Below are positions 34,169 to 48,100 of a stretch of 64,000 nt of DNA, piece by piece (positions within the stretch are counted from its first letter, which is position 1; each line of letters begins with the position of its first letter). A program made the translations under genes and the position numbers. The DNA is taken from NCBI GenBank assembly GCA_024195265.1, contig JAJLRJ010000009.1:8586791-8650790 (forward strand), read 5' to 3'. The notes under the pieces are model-generated. The model made no database searches, was not told the DNA's origin, and saw only the letters and a program-made list of their open reading frames with translations. The DNA comes from Dendrophyllia cribrosa. Taxonomy: Eukaryota > Cnidaria > Anthozoa > Scleractinia > Dendrophylliidae.

Positions 34169-34311
34169 GTTATTTACCGGCCGGGAGGTCCGTATTGGGA
34201 AAAACTGTGCCCGAGGTCTTGAGTATGGCCCGAGGCCGTAGGCCGAGGGCCATACTCAAGACCGAGGGCACAGTTTTTCCCAATACGGACCGACCTAGGC
34301 CGGTAAATAAC
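34169..34311. mobile_element. Near-perfect hairpin element
   Basis: GTTATTTACCGGCC, GGTCCGTATTGGGAAAAACT and GTGCCCGAGGTCTTGAGTAT are followed by their reverse complements around a TAGGC loop, over 143 bp. Flanking sequence 34312-35061 shows no gene I can support. Confidence 0.8.
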
Positions 34312-35061
34312 GTGTTTATTTTTTTCTATAGGAAACTGGTTTTGCAAACAGTTTGTCATAGAAGCCTGGCAGAAAAGTAAAACAGTAAAACTGAACTTTA
34401 CATCTCATTAATGTAGAGAAACCAAAAAACAACTGTACCAGTAATAACTTTTTAATTGCTGTTTCCTTTCCAAAAACAAAAACGCAGCAAAAATTGGATT
34501 GAAATCAATGAACTGTAAAAAATTCATTATGACTATTACATGTTGTTTGGCCTATTTTGTATTGTCCCCATCTTTTTTATCTTCCTTTTTCGAGCTACAC
34601 CCTGACGGACGTTCTCTTTGACACCACCGCCTAGTGCTGAATGGTCTCTATATAGAGCAGGAATTCTGCTCAACCTCTCTCTCCCTATAGGACGGTTTCC
34701 TTACAAGGAATGCGCTCCTCTTTCTCACAGCGATCTACTGATATTTTCACTGTTCTTGATCGGTCATCTCTGTCCAGTGCACTTTCGCGGCCTTCCGGTT
34801 GATCCAGCATGTCTGTTTGTTTGTTAATGTTTACAAACATGGTTTTCTTTTGTCAGCCGAAATTGTGTTCAAAATTGAAAAACAGTAGGGATTGACCTAG
34901 TGGTTTTCAACTGGAGTAGCTCAATCTCAATTCTTCCTCTGGCAATAATTTAATTCCATTAATTTAATTTCGATCTGACTGATTTTTCCAAAATTTACTT
35001 TAATTTCACGAAATCATGTAGTTTTAAATCAGCCCCATCCTACTGATTATGGACAAGTTAG

Positions 35062-35264
35062 CCCCGGGGGGGGGGGGGGGGGGGGGGGGTACTCCCTATA
35101 ATGGGCTATACGGGGTTGCTCCGCCTGAAAGGGGTACCATTTTCAATAAAGGGTATACGAAAGGGGTACCTTTTCTGTCAAAAACGGTATATGAAAGGGT
35201 AAGGGTTTGGACCTCGGGGCGGAGCATCCCCGTACAAAACATTGTTGAGTCCCCCCCCCCCGGG
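35062..35264. mobile_element. G/C-tipped repeat with GGTACTCCCTATA start
   Basis: A CCCC plus long G run leads into GTACTCCCTATAATGGGCTA, with internal AAAGGGGTACC and AAAGGGTATACG motifs, and closes with a C run. From memory, elements beginning GGGTACTCCC are frequent in cnidarian genomes. A related design is at 53871-54192. Confidence 0.6.
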
Positions 35265-35849
35265 AAGTTAGCAAAAAGAAATAGTTTCTTCACTATCCAA
35301 ACGAAGTCTGGTAAAACATGTAGAACATGGAAATCCTCATTTCTTGTTATGACTTCAAATATTGGAACAACAACAACAACAAGTTTTATTTCAAATTAAG
35401 TTACAAGTTTACAAAGCTTGTGCCCGCAATTAGCAAGGGCTATTCGAGGCGGGCACAGGAGAAAAAGAAAATTTTATAATAAATATATGTATATGTATAA
35501 AACGAACAATCCTAGAAGCAATCTAGTTTGTCGTGTGGTTTATAGTCATAGTGAGACAGGAAGGCAGACTGTACATAAAACCGGAAGTACACAATGTTAT
35601 GGTTTTAAGAGTTGCTCTCTAATATGAGAAATTCTAATATAATTGTCCTCTTTTTCCAGAATTTCAAAGAGTTTTCCCTTTAGTTCTCTTTTAAATTGAT
35701 TTTTGTCAAGTGTTTGTTCACATGCTACATGAATGAATATCATGTGTCATGCAAGTGAGCGAGAACTGATTTCAAACTGTATGAAAGCAGTGAACGCGAC
35801 GGCCGTATGTTTGAGCAAACAGCGTGGCGGATTTGAATTCTCGGAAAAA

Positions 35850-36200
35850 ATAAAAACTCAACCGCCGGCTGTTTGCAAATGTATGTACACTTCCAGCGTA
35901 GCATATATAAGCATTTATTTATTTTCTAACCGCGTTTGAAAAAGAGCCACTCCTTTATCTCGATTCTTTTTTTATTGAATTGTCGTCAGAATTTTTTCAG
36001 TTGCAGATTTTCTTTGCGGTTTGAGCACTAGAGTGGCTTCTTTAATCCTGAAGGCGATCGTCTGGATCGTGAAGGTTTTGGCGAAATCATTTTGGTGAAA
36101 GTAAAGTCTATAGTTGTATATGCCGAAAAATAGAAATAAGTATTAACCAAACCTCGAACTCTGTGAAAAAAATATTCTAGTCCGGCGGTTGAGTTTTTAT
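35850..36200. mobile_element. Foldback element with ATAAAAACTCAACCGCCGG ends
   Basis: ATAAAAACTCAACCGCCGG at the left is the exact complement of CCGGCGGTTGAGTTTTTAT at the right. The interior has no ORF of note. The stretch 36201-37871 shows no recognisable gene or repeat beyond short ORFs. Confidence 0.75.
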
Positions 36201-37871
36201 TGTCAGGAATTCATCTCGTGGGAGTTGAATTTACTGTTTTGAATTGTCTAGGATTTAAAATAATAACACAACTGTCGAACCGCTGGAATATTGACGGATT
36301 TCCCGGCAGCGAAATATATGTTAAAAAATACGCCGTTACTATACGGCCGATACTCTTTTATGCAGTTTTGAATTTTTCTTTTACTCGATTTTATTTCAGC
36401 TTAATCGTACTTCCAGAACTCAATGCGTGGAACTCAAATATTAAAAAAGACGGTGGAAATCAAAGATCCGACAGCGCATAAAACTGAATTAATCACGGCG
36501 GCGAACAAGCCGTGTTTTCGTTGTTTTTAAATCCGTCACGCACTTTTTAATTTGCCTAAACTATGACCATCACTTTCACTAGTACTTATGCAGTTAAGCA
36601 AATCTTCCTTCGCTGGCATCAGGTGTGTTTATTTTCCAATGGTACTACCAAAACCCCGCCGTTGACACCGTAGAGAAAACTTGAATCTATTACGAGCGAA
36701 CAAATTATTTGAAAAGACCTACGGTACAGCCGTCGCATTTCCTATTTTCACACAGTTTGGAGTTTCTCTTTCATTAACATCGTCGATATTTACCTTCCAA
36801 ATCGCGCTGTTCAAAAGGGATGGAATCGAAGTTAATTGAAAATCCAACGCTGTACAGCCAAAACTTGTATTGATCTGTTTTCATGGCGAACGAACAATTA
36901 AAGTTGGAATATCATTGTTCTGTACTCGACATTTCATTGGCTAAAGTAAAAATGTTAGAATCTATTGTTCTCGTTGTACTTTGTGATTGGTTAACTTTGT
37001 ATAGGTGGCCCCGGTAACAGTAGCCGCAATGAAATAAGCTTAGTTAAGAGTTACTTGCAAACATTTAATCCTGAACATTATTTTGGAAGTCTTTTTAGTC
37101 GAAACACATACTTCATTCTCTTCGCCGTTTACGCTTTCGTTCTTGCTGGCAAACAGTATTCACATCGGCACGTACGAAACATGTTCAAAGTAACGAACAC
37201 GTTTCACATAAACATGTTGGCAATTTCATTGTTCGCATTAGTTCTTAATTTCAAAACACGTTTCACGCCCGGTTCTATGATTTTTGATGTTTACGCAACA
37301 GGCATAAGCTCACATGAAATCTGGTAAAATTTCACATAAACCGAAGCAACAGGGCAAGAACTTGCTGTTGCATAATTTTGTCGTTTAATCTCACGCCCTA
37401 AATTCTTCGGGAACGAAGGGGGCAATGCAATGTTGAACAAGGAGACGACATTTGCTCTAACGTGTTTACGGTCCGTGGCTTAGATCGAAACTACCTCGTG
37501 GGATAGTTTCAATCATGCTCAGAAAAGAACATGATTCGTGCCATGCGCCGCCTAATGTTAACAGTTTTTACAGTGAAATATGTTTCATTCGTGTGATCAG
37601 ACTAAACATGTTACGCTCCAGTGTGAACACAGCATATAGAAGCCAAAATTAGGAAGCCATTTAAACTATTGTCGTCTTCAAATGTTGCGAAAATGTCATC
37701 CATTTTGCTTTTTTGTTTGGATTGGCTTGCTGGTAACTTGAACAGTGAACATCTCAGCCAGTCTGACTGCCAAACCGGTTTTTTACTATAAAAATCACTA
37801 AATATACAAATATTTCTAGCATTATTTGGACAGTATTCAGTGCAGTTGGATAATAATTAGTTATAGGTCAT

Positions 37872-37994
37872 AGGACTACATGCTGTCCAATTTGGAAATA
37901 ACTGGATGAAAACATATTCCGAGGACTGCCAAAATTTGGCACTCAGGAATTTTTTAAATTCAATTATTTACAAATTGGACAGGCATGTAGTCCT
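37872..37994. mobile_element. Small foldback element
   Basis: AGGACTACATGCTGTCCAAT pairs with ATTGGACAGGCATGTAGTCC. It lies in intergenic sequence. The stretch 38000-38950 holds ORFs with no recognised similarity. Confidence 0.65.
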
Positions 37995-38970
37995 GTTACT
38001 TCAGTGCTAATTATATTTTTCTTACTTCTGCGTATAATTTATAAAGTACAGCGTCGAGTTCTTCAACGGGTATGTCTTCCAAGGCTCTCTGTTCTTTGCG
38101 TGCTAAACGCCAGTCGTTAAATACATTGAGTCATGTTAATTTGCTTTTCTTCGTATTTTTGTTTTGGTTTCCTTCCATCATGGCGTTTAAACCTGTCTTC
38201 GCTATCTCGGGAAACCTGCTATCTTTTTGCCGGTTCCCTGCTGATTTTACGTCCGCAAAAACCTCGTCAAATAAATCGCTTGAAACAAAAATCTTGCTGT
38301 ACGGCTGAGTCTGCTGTGCGGCTGCGCGCTGATTGGTTAAAAGTTCATTTCTATTGTTTTTCTGGAGCTTTGATTGGCTGAAAGAAACTATTCAATTTCT
38401 GAGTAATTGGATAGTTTCAACTTTCTTAAGAAAAGTCCATACGAAAACTATCCAAATTAATCTTTAATTTGAACAGTAAACATATGAAAAAAATACCATT
38501 GGTGCTTGTATGGGATTATAGATAGATGACATAATACTTTAATATTATGCTGTCAATAGTAATTTCAGCGCATCATGATTCGTTATCCCTGACTGAGTAG
38601 CAAGGCCGCTGTCGTGGTTCCAGTCATTGCCTTGCGTTGTTTGTTTCTTTCCGCTGTGACATGCATGTCATTTTCCCGCCAGCATTAATCGGATTCGGAG
38701 GGTGGTTACTGCTCAGTCAGTTTGTTTTCGGAGCACCACTGGCCATGTCCACAATACCGATGTTCTTAAAGCTTGCGTTGACATTAACATTTACAATGAG
38801 GATCATCCCATGGCTCGCCAGCTGGCTGGCAGTTTAAAACGATGGTCATTCTTACAATCGAAGTCCCTTCCAGTAGGCATTTATTGAGTGTCCTCGCTTT
38901 GTGGCCCTCGTGTTTGCTCGATTACTCGATCTTGATTCTGTAGCAAGTGCTTTTTCTGAGTAGTTTGGAG

Positions 38971-39060
38971 ACAAGCACCGACGAAGGGCTAGCGCTCGAA
39001 ACTTCAGCTATTTGAATCTTTTTACGGTGGCCAATTTACCTTATCGACTCAGTTGATAAA
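38971..39060 (+). mobile_element. Penelope-like element 3' tail
   Basis: The stretch GACGAAGGGCTAGCGCTCGA, then TTTTTACGGTGGCCAATTTA and CAGTTGATAAAACTAAA, is the 3' untranslated signature I associate with Penelope-like repeats in cnidarians. It ends ~70 bp before the forkhead-gene exon at 39133. Confidence 0.45.
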
Positions 39061-39132
39061 ACTAAATTCTAGTGTTACTTTGATACGCGCTATACTACTT
39101 ACACTTATTGTAATTGCATATTTCCTGTTTAG

Positions 39133-42100
39133 GAATGGCCACGCATTTGATGTTTGGCTTCAGAGAAACCGAATGGCCAGCTAAAAAGCAAAAACAATTT
39201 TTCGGGGACGAAATTGAAGTTCCTCGAAAACTTCAAGAGATTACGGTTTCTTTGGGCGCGGAAAGTAATGCAAAGGACAAGAAGGAATCAATAATCCAAG
39301 CAAGCGACTTTGGATACGACTTTGGATACGACTTTGAAGAAAATGAGTCAGAGAGAAAAGCGATGGAAGCCCAAAAGCCGGATAGCGAAGACGGGGAGGA
39401 AAGACCAGTTGCTATTGACAATGCTGTGGAACTTATATCAAAATCTGTAGCCCACCGGCGCTCCAGAAAGGGAATACCCAACCGACGCCCTCGCGATGAT
39501 ATTACAAGATGGAAGGAACAGAGTGATGACATATCAGAGTCAAACGGGTTGGTGAGCAGAGGATCCAGTCCAGATAACGAGGGATATGACAACTGGCTCA
39601 ACAATCGCCATGAACATAATATGTCTGCAGAACCAGAACAGGGAAAGCAGAGAAAGAACAGAAAAGTCCAAACAGGCTCATATCAAGAGGAATTGGAGTC
39701 AAAAGAGATTTCGGATGAAGAAACAGAAGAAAACCTTTGCATATCACTACCATCACAGGAGCTTGGTTACCAAAATGCTAAAGGCGCGATAAAATTCCTG
39801 GATAAAAGCAATGCGATGAAACTCAGGAACATTCCTTCCTATTCCCAAGCAAATAGTTCAGAGCATAAACATCAATTTGATAACTCAAAGATCAGTCAGA
39901 CTGCAGAAGAAGAAGAAGTAAACGTCACCGATTCATGGGAGGATGTCGATGTCGTCTCCAGCTCTGCGCCCTCCAGGAGCGGTACTCCCTCGCTTGCTGT
40001 GCATTCAACCATCTTGAAAGAACACAACATGGCAGATCGGTTTGGCGAAGGGATTCCACTCAACTTGCGTGGACGACATAGATGGATCAACACGGATGAG
40101 AGTTTGCTGTTTCACAAGCATCCTAGTTTGGTAGGTTACTCGATTCCTGAAATAATGCTAATATTTCATTAAATTAAGTGACACTTAAAGCCCCAAAAAG
40201 AATTCGTCTTACTTTTTTCCATCACTGCAGTCAAAGATTTGTTTCTGCACGTATGTTTATAACCTGTCTAAGTTTGTAAAAGTGGCTTTTTTTAAGTGTA
40301 CTGATACAGTATCATTTAATCAGTATTTTTCTTATAAAACTTGCTCGGTTGCAAACATACCGAAAAAAAATTGCCAGCAATATTTGCTTGAAGTTAACGT
40401 ATCATCTAATTTCGTATATTTTTTCAATTTAATCTTGTTTTGTTTCTCCAGTTCGTAACTTAACATAGTCCATCCATTTAACTCATTGCAATCGGTTGTA
40501 TTTTACATGTACACAAATACATTGCAAACTATCTATATTTAGATTTTCCACCGCGACAATAGACCAATTCCGATATATTAAAATTCATACTTGGCTCCGA
40601 GGCTTAGGGGAATAAAACAAAAGAAATCACATCGAGGTTCAGGAATGAATAATTAATTTGTTTTGTTTTATTCCCTTAAGCCTCGGAGCCAAGTATGAAT
40701 TTTAATATATCGGAATTGGTCTATTGACAAATATTCACAAAGGTGAACTTGTGAAACAAAAAAATTTAGACAAAGAAAATATCCTTTGTGTTTTGAAGAA
40801 GGCTGTGGAGCAATGAAATCCCTGTGAAGTCTAACCAAAGAGATAAAATTCCGGGCTGGCGTAACCTTGTGCACTTCCCAACTGCTTAATAAACTAAATA
40901 TTAATTTGGGATTTAGTGACACTTAAGTTAATTGATACTGATTTCAAAGTTAGACGAAATAACATCCAACTCCAGTTTTGACTTCGCGGGTCATTTGTCG
41001 TGTTTATTTGACACTTTTAATTTGTTTCAGCTTATGATTAAGGGCAGCTAAAACAACCAACCATTGGTTGAGGAATCTAAAACTTCGAAACTGCTTCGCA
41101 ATGATACGAAGAGCCGACTAACCCGTTTAGGTGGAGATATTTTGAAAACATCTGTTTCACACACACGTGCTTAGTAGTCATGTGCATAAATCTGACCTCG
41201 TTGTTTTCTTGTTTTGAGCTCTTAGTTCTTTATTCGTAAACTTTGTTATTGCAGTAGGTGTTGTGTTCTGTGTCAATGTTCTCCTTAGCTTCGACATTGC
41301 AGTGTGAACTCCCTTTTGACGGAGATGAGTAGAAAAATGCACGTCGTAGGGAAAACGTCTTTCAACTTTCCTTCATCTAAAGGGTCTGTGTCGAACGTCC
41401 TTTATCCCAGCCCCTTTTCATTTTCCTACGTCTGGTAAGATACAATAATTATATTCCATTCTCATTTCATATTGGAACCTACTAACATACGGAATACATT
41501 TTTCTTTGTTCGAGTTTGCGAATCAAAACGAAGAGAGACAATTCCTTCCTATACAGCAGGGCTATGCTTTGGCCAACAGAGGTCGCTTTGGCGAACCCAC
41601 GTACCCCTGGGGAAACTTCAATAACATCGTCCCCATGATGTATCCTGTTATGGGCAGTGACAGAATGAGAGGCGACTTCTGGGCACCGAACACGATGCCT
41701 TCAGAGGGTGGCCTTCACCTGAAAGGAAGTCTTGAGGTAAACTATTTCAGCTCGATTTTATTAGCAAAGAGAAAACCCAACGCGAAATATTAATAAGTGT
41801 TTTTGGCTACGGGTTCCAAGATTGGAATAGACCAAAAGTTGCATTAGCTAGTTTTAGTTTTTCTGTCATTTCTCGAAAACAAATAGCTCAGAGTTATTCA
41901 CATTTTGCTTTCCCTTCGAGGAATCACTTTAGAGTAGTTCTATGACTGTGGCAATGGTGTTTTTTTGTGTGCAAGAACTGGGCGGCCGTATGACGTCATA
42001 AATAATCAAAATGGCGGCGCGCGGGAAATTTATATCCGTAAATAGGTGAAATTTATAACCAATCATTTTGTACACTTAATTTTTCTTTCTACTTTTTATT

Positions 42101-45100
42101 AGAGGAATTGAAATTTAGACTTTATGTCCTTCAATTTGACATCAGTTTAGTGTTATAACAGTGGAGGTTCAGTTTAAGGTATCACTGATAATGCACGGAA
42201 ACTCCTTGAACTGGAAACTCTGTCTTCACAAGTCCTTCAAAATATAACGATTGGGATCTCCATTTTGCAGGTCCTAAACGGCAAATACGACCGCGAGAAC
42301 ATGGACCATGTAGAACACATGAAACACTACGTGAACAAAAAGAAACCTGAGGGATTCAACAATACTGCGCATGTGGAAAAGAGCAAGGAAGTATGTGATA
42401 TACAACTGTTATTCCAGTATTATTAAGATATCATAACTAATTGACCATATTTGGTATCCATGGGGATCTCAACCCTTTTTGTCCAATAAGCGCACAAAAA
42501 AGAAATTTAAGATAAAGCAAAAATATATAAATTTGGACAATGTAAGTTTTAGTCGTTAGCTGTCATTTTGAATTTTTATGCTGGCAATAATAATGCGTTT
42601 AGAATATAGCGAGTGATTTCAAAATGTACATCTTTCACATTATTAGGTTCCGCTCAAGCCGGAAATGATCGAAAGGGGGAGATGAACATTGCGCCGAGAA
42701 CCTAACACCTTTTTCTTTTTCTAAAAAAGAACCATGCATTTGCCTGCTCATAATGTTTGAAAAAGTAAAAAAAGATAAGAAACGGTGACATGGTGTTTTA
42801 GACTTAAAATGCCTTACTATTTTTCTTCCACAACAGGAAATTTGCTCTCAATCTCTGCAAATAAAAAGAGCATGGTCTTCTGATTCTAAGTTACAAAACG
42901 GTGAATATAACCGTGAGGACGCGGATGCAGCAGAGCATAAAAAACAGCATGCGACAAAACATAAAAAATGTGACATCAGCCAGGTTAGACTCTTGTTTAC
43001 ATGAAGTGTAATTCCACTTGTTCTTCCTTTACAGAGTTAGCCCTGATGTGATACTATTAACCTTCCGACGTATACGCAAAATTATATCCCCACAGGGGTA
43101 CAAGGGGAGGGGGCTGCAACCTCTCTTGGGTTTTTGCGGTGTTGCAATAATTTGAAAAGATTTTACCTTTGATAGAGAGCTTGTGATATGCTCTACAAGA
43201 TATGGTAAATAGTGTGGGTTATGGCGCTGCTGGGTATATCTGGGATTTTGCTCGAAATTGAAATTTATCGAAAAATATATTAAACATTTTGTATGCTAGA
43301 GTTTTAAAATATGACAACATTAAACATTTTGCGTATTTTTGGTAGCATTTTATATTTTTTTTTTACCAAAAATGGTGAAAACATGCATTTTTATTTAAAA
43401 GTGGCTTGACCCCATGCTACTTATGACGTCATATGTCGTCACCATGGCAACCGATTTTCACTAATGTGAGTAAGGGATAAACGAACAGCCACTGAAGACG
43501 GCATGTGCTCTGAAAAAATTGCTCTTGAAAAAATCGGTGAAAAAGTGTGTGTGTGGGGGGAGGGGGGGGGGGGGGGGGGGGGGGGGTTGGCATCCCTTAC
43601 CCTTGTACGTCCGAGGGTTAAGCTCTTAAATAGTATTTTTCTTTTTCTTGTACCCAAGGGGTGGGAGAAGGAGTGGTCCGGGGAAACGGGAAGGGTTGGT
43701 TATTGGTAACTATCAGTTCTATCAGTGGAGGTTTGGTGTTGGGAGGGTTGGGAGGGTTGGTAGGGTTTATTTTCGGAAGTTTATATAAACCAAAATTGGA
43801 AAAGCGGTTGGTTGGTTCGGGATGATGGGGAGAAAACCATGGTTTAATTGAAAATCACTCAAAGCTTCTTTCCAACAACCAAAATAGTATATATTGCGGG
43901 GGATAATTTCAGTAAATAATGTTAAATAAAAAGATGTTGCTAAAAATGCAGTGTTAACTGCGGAAAAAAAATCGACAGATTCCAATTAAGCCATGAAACC
44001 TATTATTAGATAGATGATAATCTGACCGAGTTGAACTTTTAGTGTCCACGAATTAGAGAATGCGGAATTAGTTTTCTTAGTTTTGGTCTGGAAGTTAATA
44101 GCAGCAACCGAAGAACTGGAGTTTCCATAAATTTATCAAAGAGACGTCAAGGAACAGGTATGTGGGCATGCGCTAGCTGGATTGAAGACAGGTTCGAAAG
44201 CAATTGTTAAATGACATAGAAACTGATGTCTGGTTTCTGATGCTTGTGAAAATTGCACCACGTTTGCCTCTGTGGCGCATATGTTGCAAACAACCTGGTT
44301 TTCACTTCAAACAGCGCAGATTGCTAAAAGCACATTTCTAGTCATTTAAAAAGTGACGACAGAACGCGATTTACTGTGTTCTTGTAGGATGCTGAATATA
44401 GTACTTTTGTTCAAGAAAGTATGTAGTTTCCGAAAGTCAACTATTGTGGCCATGCTTTTCCTTTTGTTTGAAATATGATTTTTTTCATGACTCATTGATT
44501 CACACCGACTTCATTCTTCTTCACATCGACTTCTTTCTCAGATAACAGAGGAGAGAGCAAGGGAGGAAGTATATGACTTTCTTTTCTTTTCTTTTTTTGG
44601 ATTTGTGTGATGATAAAGTGATCGTATATACTAGTGGTGATAGTACTTTTTTCAAGGGGTTGCTAATACAATAAAATTAATTAGATGCAGTCATCTCCCG
44701 CTTAGCCAACATCCCGCTATTGCCGACACCAAATTCAATCCTGACAAAAAGTTATAGAAGATTACAAACCAAAACCCCGGCTATTACAGACTTGTAGAGA
44801 CTTCTTTGGTCTCTAAAAGCGGAAAACTAAAACAGCTGATTAAAATTCAATTTACCCCCTACATAGATGTCTTCAATTCAGTTTGTTCACCAAAATGTTA
44901 TATATTCAATGGCTAAGTATAAACTGTCTGCACGACTATTGAAGACTATCTAATGAACAAACACCACATGGAGGATGTTCGTTATCACGGGAGTCGATTG
45001 CAAAACGTAAATTTCCGAAAATAAGCCAAGTTGCCTATCTTAGACGCAAAATTTACTCTGATAATTAAGAAGCAGAACAGTTTTCCGTCGTCTAGTTTTC

Positions 45101-48100
45101 GAGCATAACTACTGATTATGCATATACTTTTATTTTTAAACAGGAAATTCGCTCACAAGTTGCACATCTTAAGAGGACATGGCCCTTTGATTCTTACTCT
45201 CAAAACGGGGAATACGATCGCAAGACCCTGGAGCGATCATCGCATGCGCAGAGGAAAGAACAAACGATAAAGCTACAAAAGATCAACGGATTTAAAGATA
45301 CCACAGATGAAGTAAAAATTCATTTTCAATTGTTAATATTTGTGCTGGCTTAATTCGATCCAAACGTAAGTTAGTTGTCTCTTTTCAGTTTTGAAGAAGG
45401 CAGAAGTTTCATTGACGGCGGAAGTGTTTTGTTTCATGAGATCCTTAAAACAATACCTGAATATCGGGATGGAAAAGGACATTTTAAGGATATTCGAAAT
45501 GAGCCTGGTTGTCGAGGAAAAGAAAAAATTTCTTTGACCCCGGTGGGATTCATCGAAATAAATAAACTTTTATTCGGTAAAAAGGCTTGCTCCAACATAT
45601 TACCCCCGCCATTTGTTACCGACCGTTTTAACAAGTAGCAAATACAAATTTTGCCACCTAAAATTAAGCTTACTCAAATTGAGAGTTTTATACAAAGAAC
45701 TTTCTTCCACCTAAAGAAAGGCAGAGTACACGATATAAAATGGCGCACTGAGAAATAACAAGTGTTTCGTGTATTTAAAAAGATAAAATTATGTGTCACC
45801 ATTGGTTCAAATGAAATTGTCCTGTTCATTAGAGCAGTTTTCAATTGAGTGTCGAAAGTAATTACACAATTGCTTTGGTTTTGCATTGCTACGCTTTGTG
45901 ATTGGCTAAAAACCTTCGCGCCACTTTCTCGACCAATCAGAAGTCAAACCAAAACCAATCGTGACTTGCTCGCACGCGTTTTCCCGCGCTTGGCGCCGCC
46001 GACATGTATTTGCTTCGAGCTCTGATTGGTTCATTGGATTGTTTACGACTGCTGTGATTGGTCAGAGTAATTACTTTGGTTTTGGTTTTACCACACTCAA
46101 TTGAAAACTGCTCTATGCTATAACTTTTGAGTTTGTGGCTTTAAGTTTTGAGTTTGTAGATGAAGTCCTGATGTGTGACTATTGAAATTAAAGCTCTTGA
46201 GCAGTACTTTCCCGTAGTGCTGTTTATTTTACTTTACAAGGTTGTTCTAACTTTTAAAGTTTTTGGATAAAATCTTGGTGTATAACCATTCAGTTATTTA
46301 TAACTGTTGTTTATAACAGTTATTTATATAAATAGTTATTTATAACCCTTTCAGTTATTTACAACTGGAACAGTTATTTATTACGTTTTTTTACAATAAA
46401 AAACGACGCATGCAAACTATCTGCTTTAAGGAGCAAACAGTTATCCCGTGCTCTATTCATAGTGATAAATATACATTTTTCTTTTAACAGAAATTTGGTT
46501 CAAAAGCAGTGCCAGCAGAGTACCAGATCCTAAACGGACATTATGACCGTGAGAGCATGGATCGTGGAAAACATAGGAAATACCACGTGAGCAAGCTGAA
46601 GGAGTCAAAGATATGTTATCGTATTTGTTAAGTCGACATAGTCGATGAGTCATGAACACATTCTACCATAGTAATCAGCGGTAACTGGAAATGTGGGTAA
46701 TGTTCTTACCACTTGGGTTCAATTTTCAGTTTTCAAAGCGTTTTGGCAAAAAGGAACAAAGCAAAGCGAAACAAGAAAGAGTTAGACGAATGTTACTTGT
46801 GCAACAAGTCTAAATCGTGGCTATGTATAAAAATGAAATTCCACATAAAAACTTTTTGTTATTTAGGCAAACAATCTTTGATAAATATTAAATGTTAACA
46901 AAAACGTTGTATAAATGAAACTGTCAACTTAAAGCATGACTCATTAACTCTAATGCTTCTTTCTAAAATACCGCATCAACGGAAAACGTTTACTCGTGCG
47001 ATGGCTGTAATTTTGACGTTAATCGAGGCGCTATAATAATGCGATTATGTGAACAAAAAACAGGCAAAACTCACTGACCAAGCAAGCTCACTTTTCCTGC
47101 CAATACGCCCCCGCTCTTTAAGTTCTCGCTTTCCTCCAATATCGATTTCCTCCCGAGGTTCTTCGAAAATAGAAATAAGTAGCTACTACTGCTAAACCAA
47201 GAGGGCAATCATCTGTTAGAGTCCAATGAGCAGATGGAAGTCGTCTTTTATTTTACAATGACTGTCGACCTTTGCTTTTCCTTGTATAGACTCAAGAATC
47301 TCCAAAGTGCCAAAACAGTTCAGAAGTGATCAACAAATATGGTACAGATCAGCCGGGTAATGCGAATGGCTTGCATGAGGCTGAATCAGCCGAGAAGAAT
47401 GACCGAGAAGGAGAGGGTGGACAGATGAATCAACCACAAAAGGTAAGTATTCTAGAAGAGCTGCGATTGAGTTGGAATTGTGTTTAATTGTATTTATATA
47501 AAATATGTCAAGAATTTGCCAGCTTAATAGCTTTCCATTTTTGGTGTAGGTGCGATGGTTGAATAATTTTTTAAGTCCGTTTGTTGTTGTTGTTGTTTGA
47601 CTTTCGATTAAAGCTTTGTTCGTGGCCTTCGTTTGTCTTTTCTGCTAAACGATGACGATGCTTCTAATCTCTTCGTTCTAAGTGCTTCAGTGCAATGTGG
47701 GCCACAAGACATGTTTGCTTGCATGACATCACCATAGGTAATAAATTACATAAATCTGCTGGTTATTCTATGCACAATCTGACATGAACTGCAGAATGTG
47801 ACCCAAAACGAAGGCAAGCTCGAATCAAAAACTGCTACTTTCACCACTTCACCAAATTGTACCAAACGGCATTGTTAGCTTTGCACTCGTTGATCCTATT
47901 TGTATTGTCTCCATAGAATGGATCAGCTGCTTTAGAAGACAACTATCGACCAATCACAAAAAAACACCACTCACGCCGTTCCAAGGGAAAAAAACAGGCG
48001 TTAAGTAACCCCTGGGGAAAAGGTTCATACTCCGACCTTATTACAATGGCTCTCGTATCTGCTCCGGGAAGGAAGATGACGCTGCATGAGATTTATCGCT

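Noticed and set aside
34686..34840. Minus-strand 51-codon ORF starting MFVNINKQTDML with a GTAAGG after ERIP
   Set aside because: It could be a first coding exon of an antisense gene, but no partner exon or similarity was found; too short to support alone.
36200..37327. ORFs of ~90 codons with hydrophobic stretches (36200-36481, 37055-37327)
   Set aside because: No recognisable domain, no splice context and AT-rich composition; hydrophobicity is expected of random T-rich sequence.
38072..38837. Overlapping + strand ORFs of 60-82 codons
   Set aside because: They overlap in several frames with no similarity I recognise; probably repeat-derived sequence near a Penelope-like tail.
44690..44830. 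Possible pogo/Tigger end (CAGTCATCTCCCGCTTAGCC)
   Set aside because: One end resembles such elements, but I could not find a convincing inverted partner nearby.
45375..45638. 87-codon ORF after the exon at 45144
   Set aside because: It begins after a normal donor at 45312, has no acceptor that keeps phase 0 with the gene and no NG-x-YDRE motif; treated as intron.
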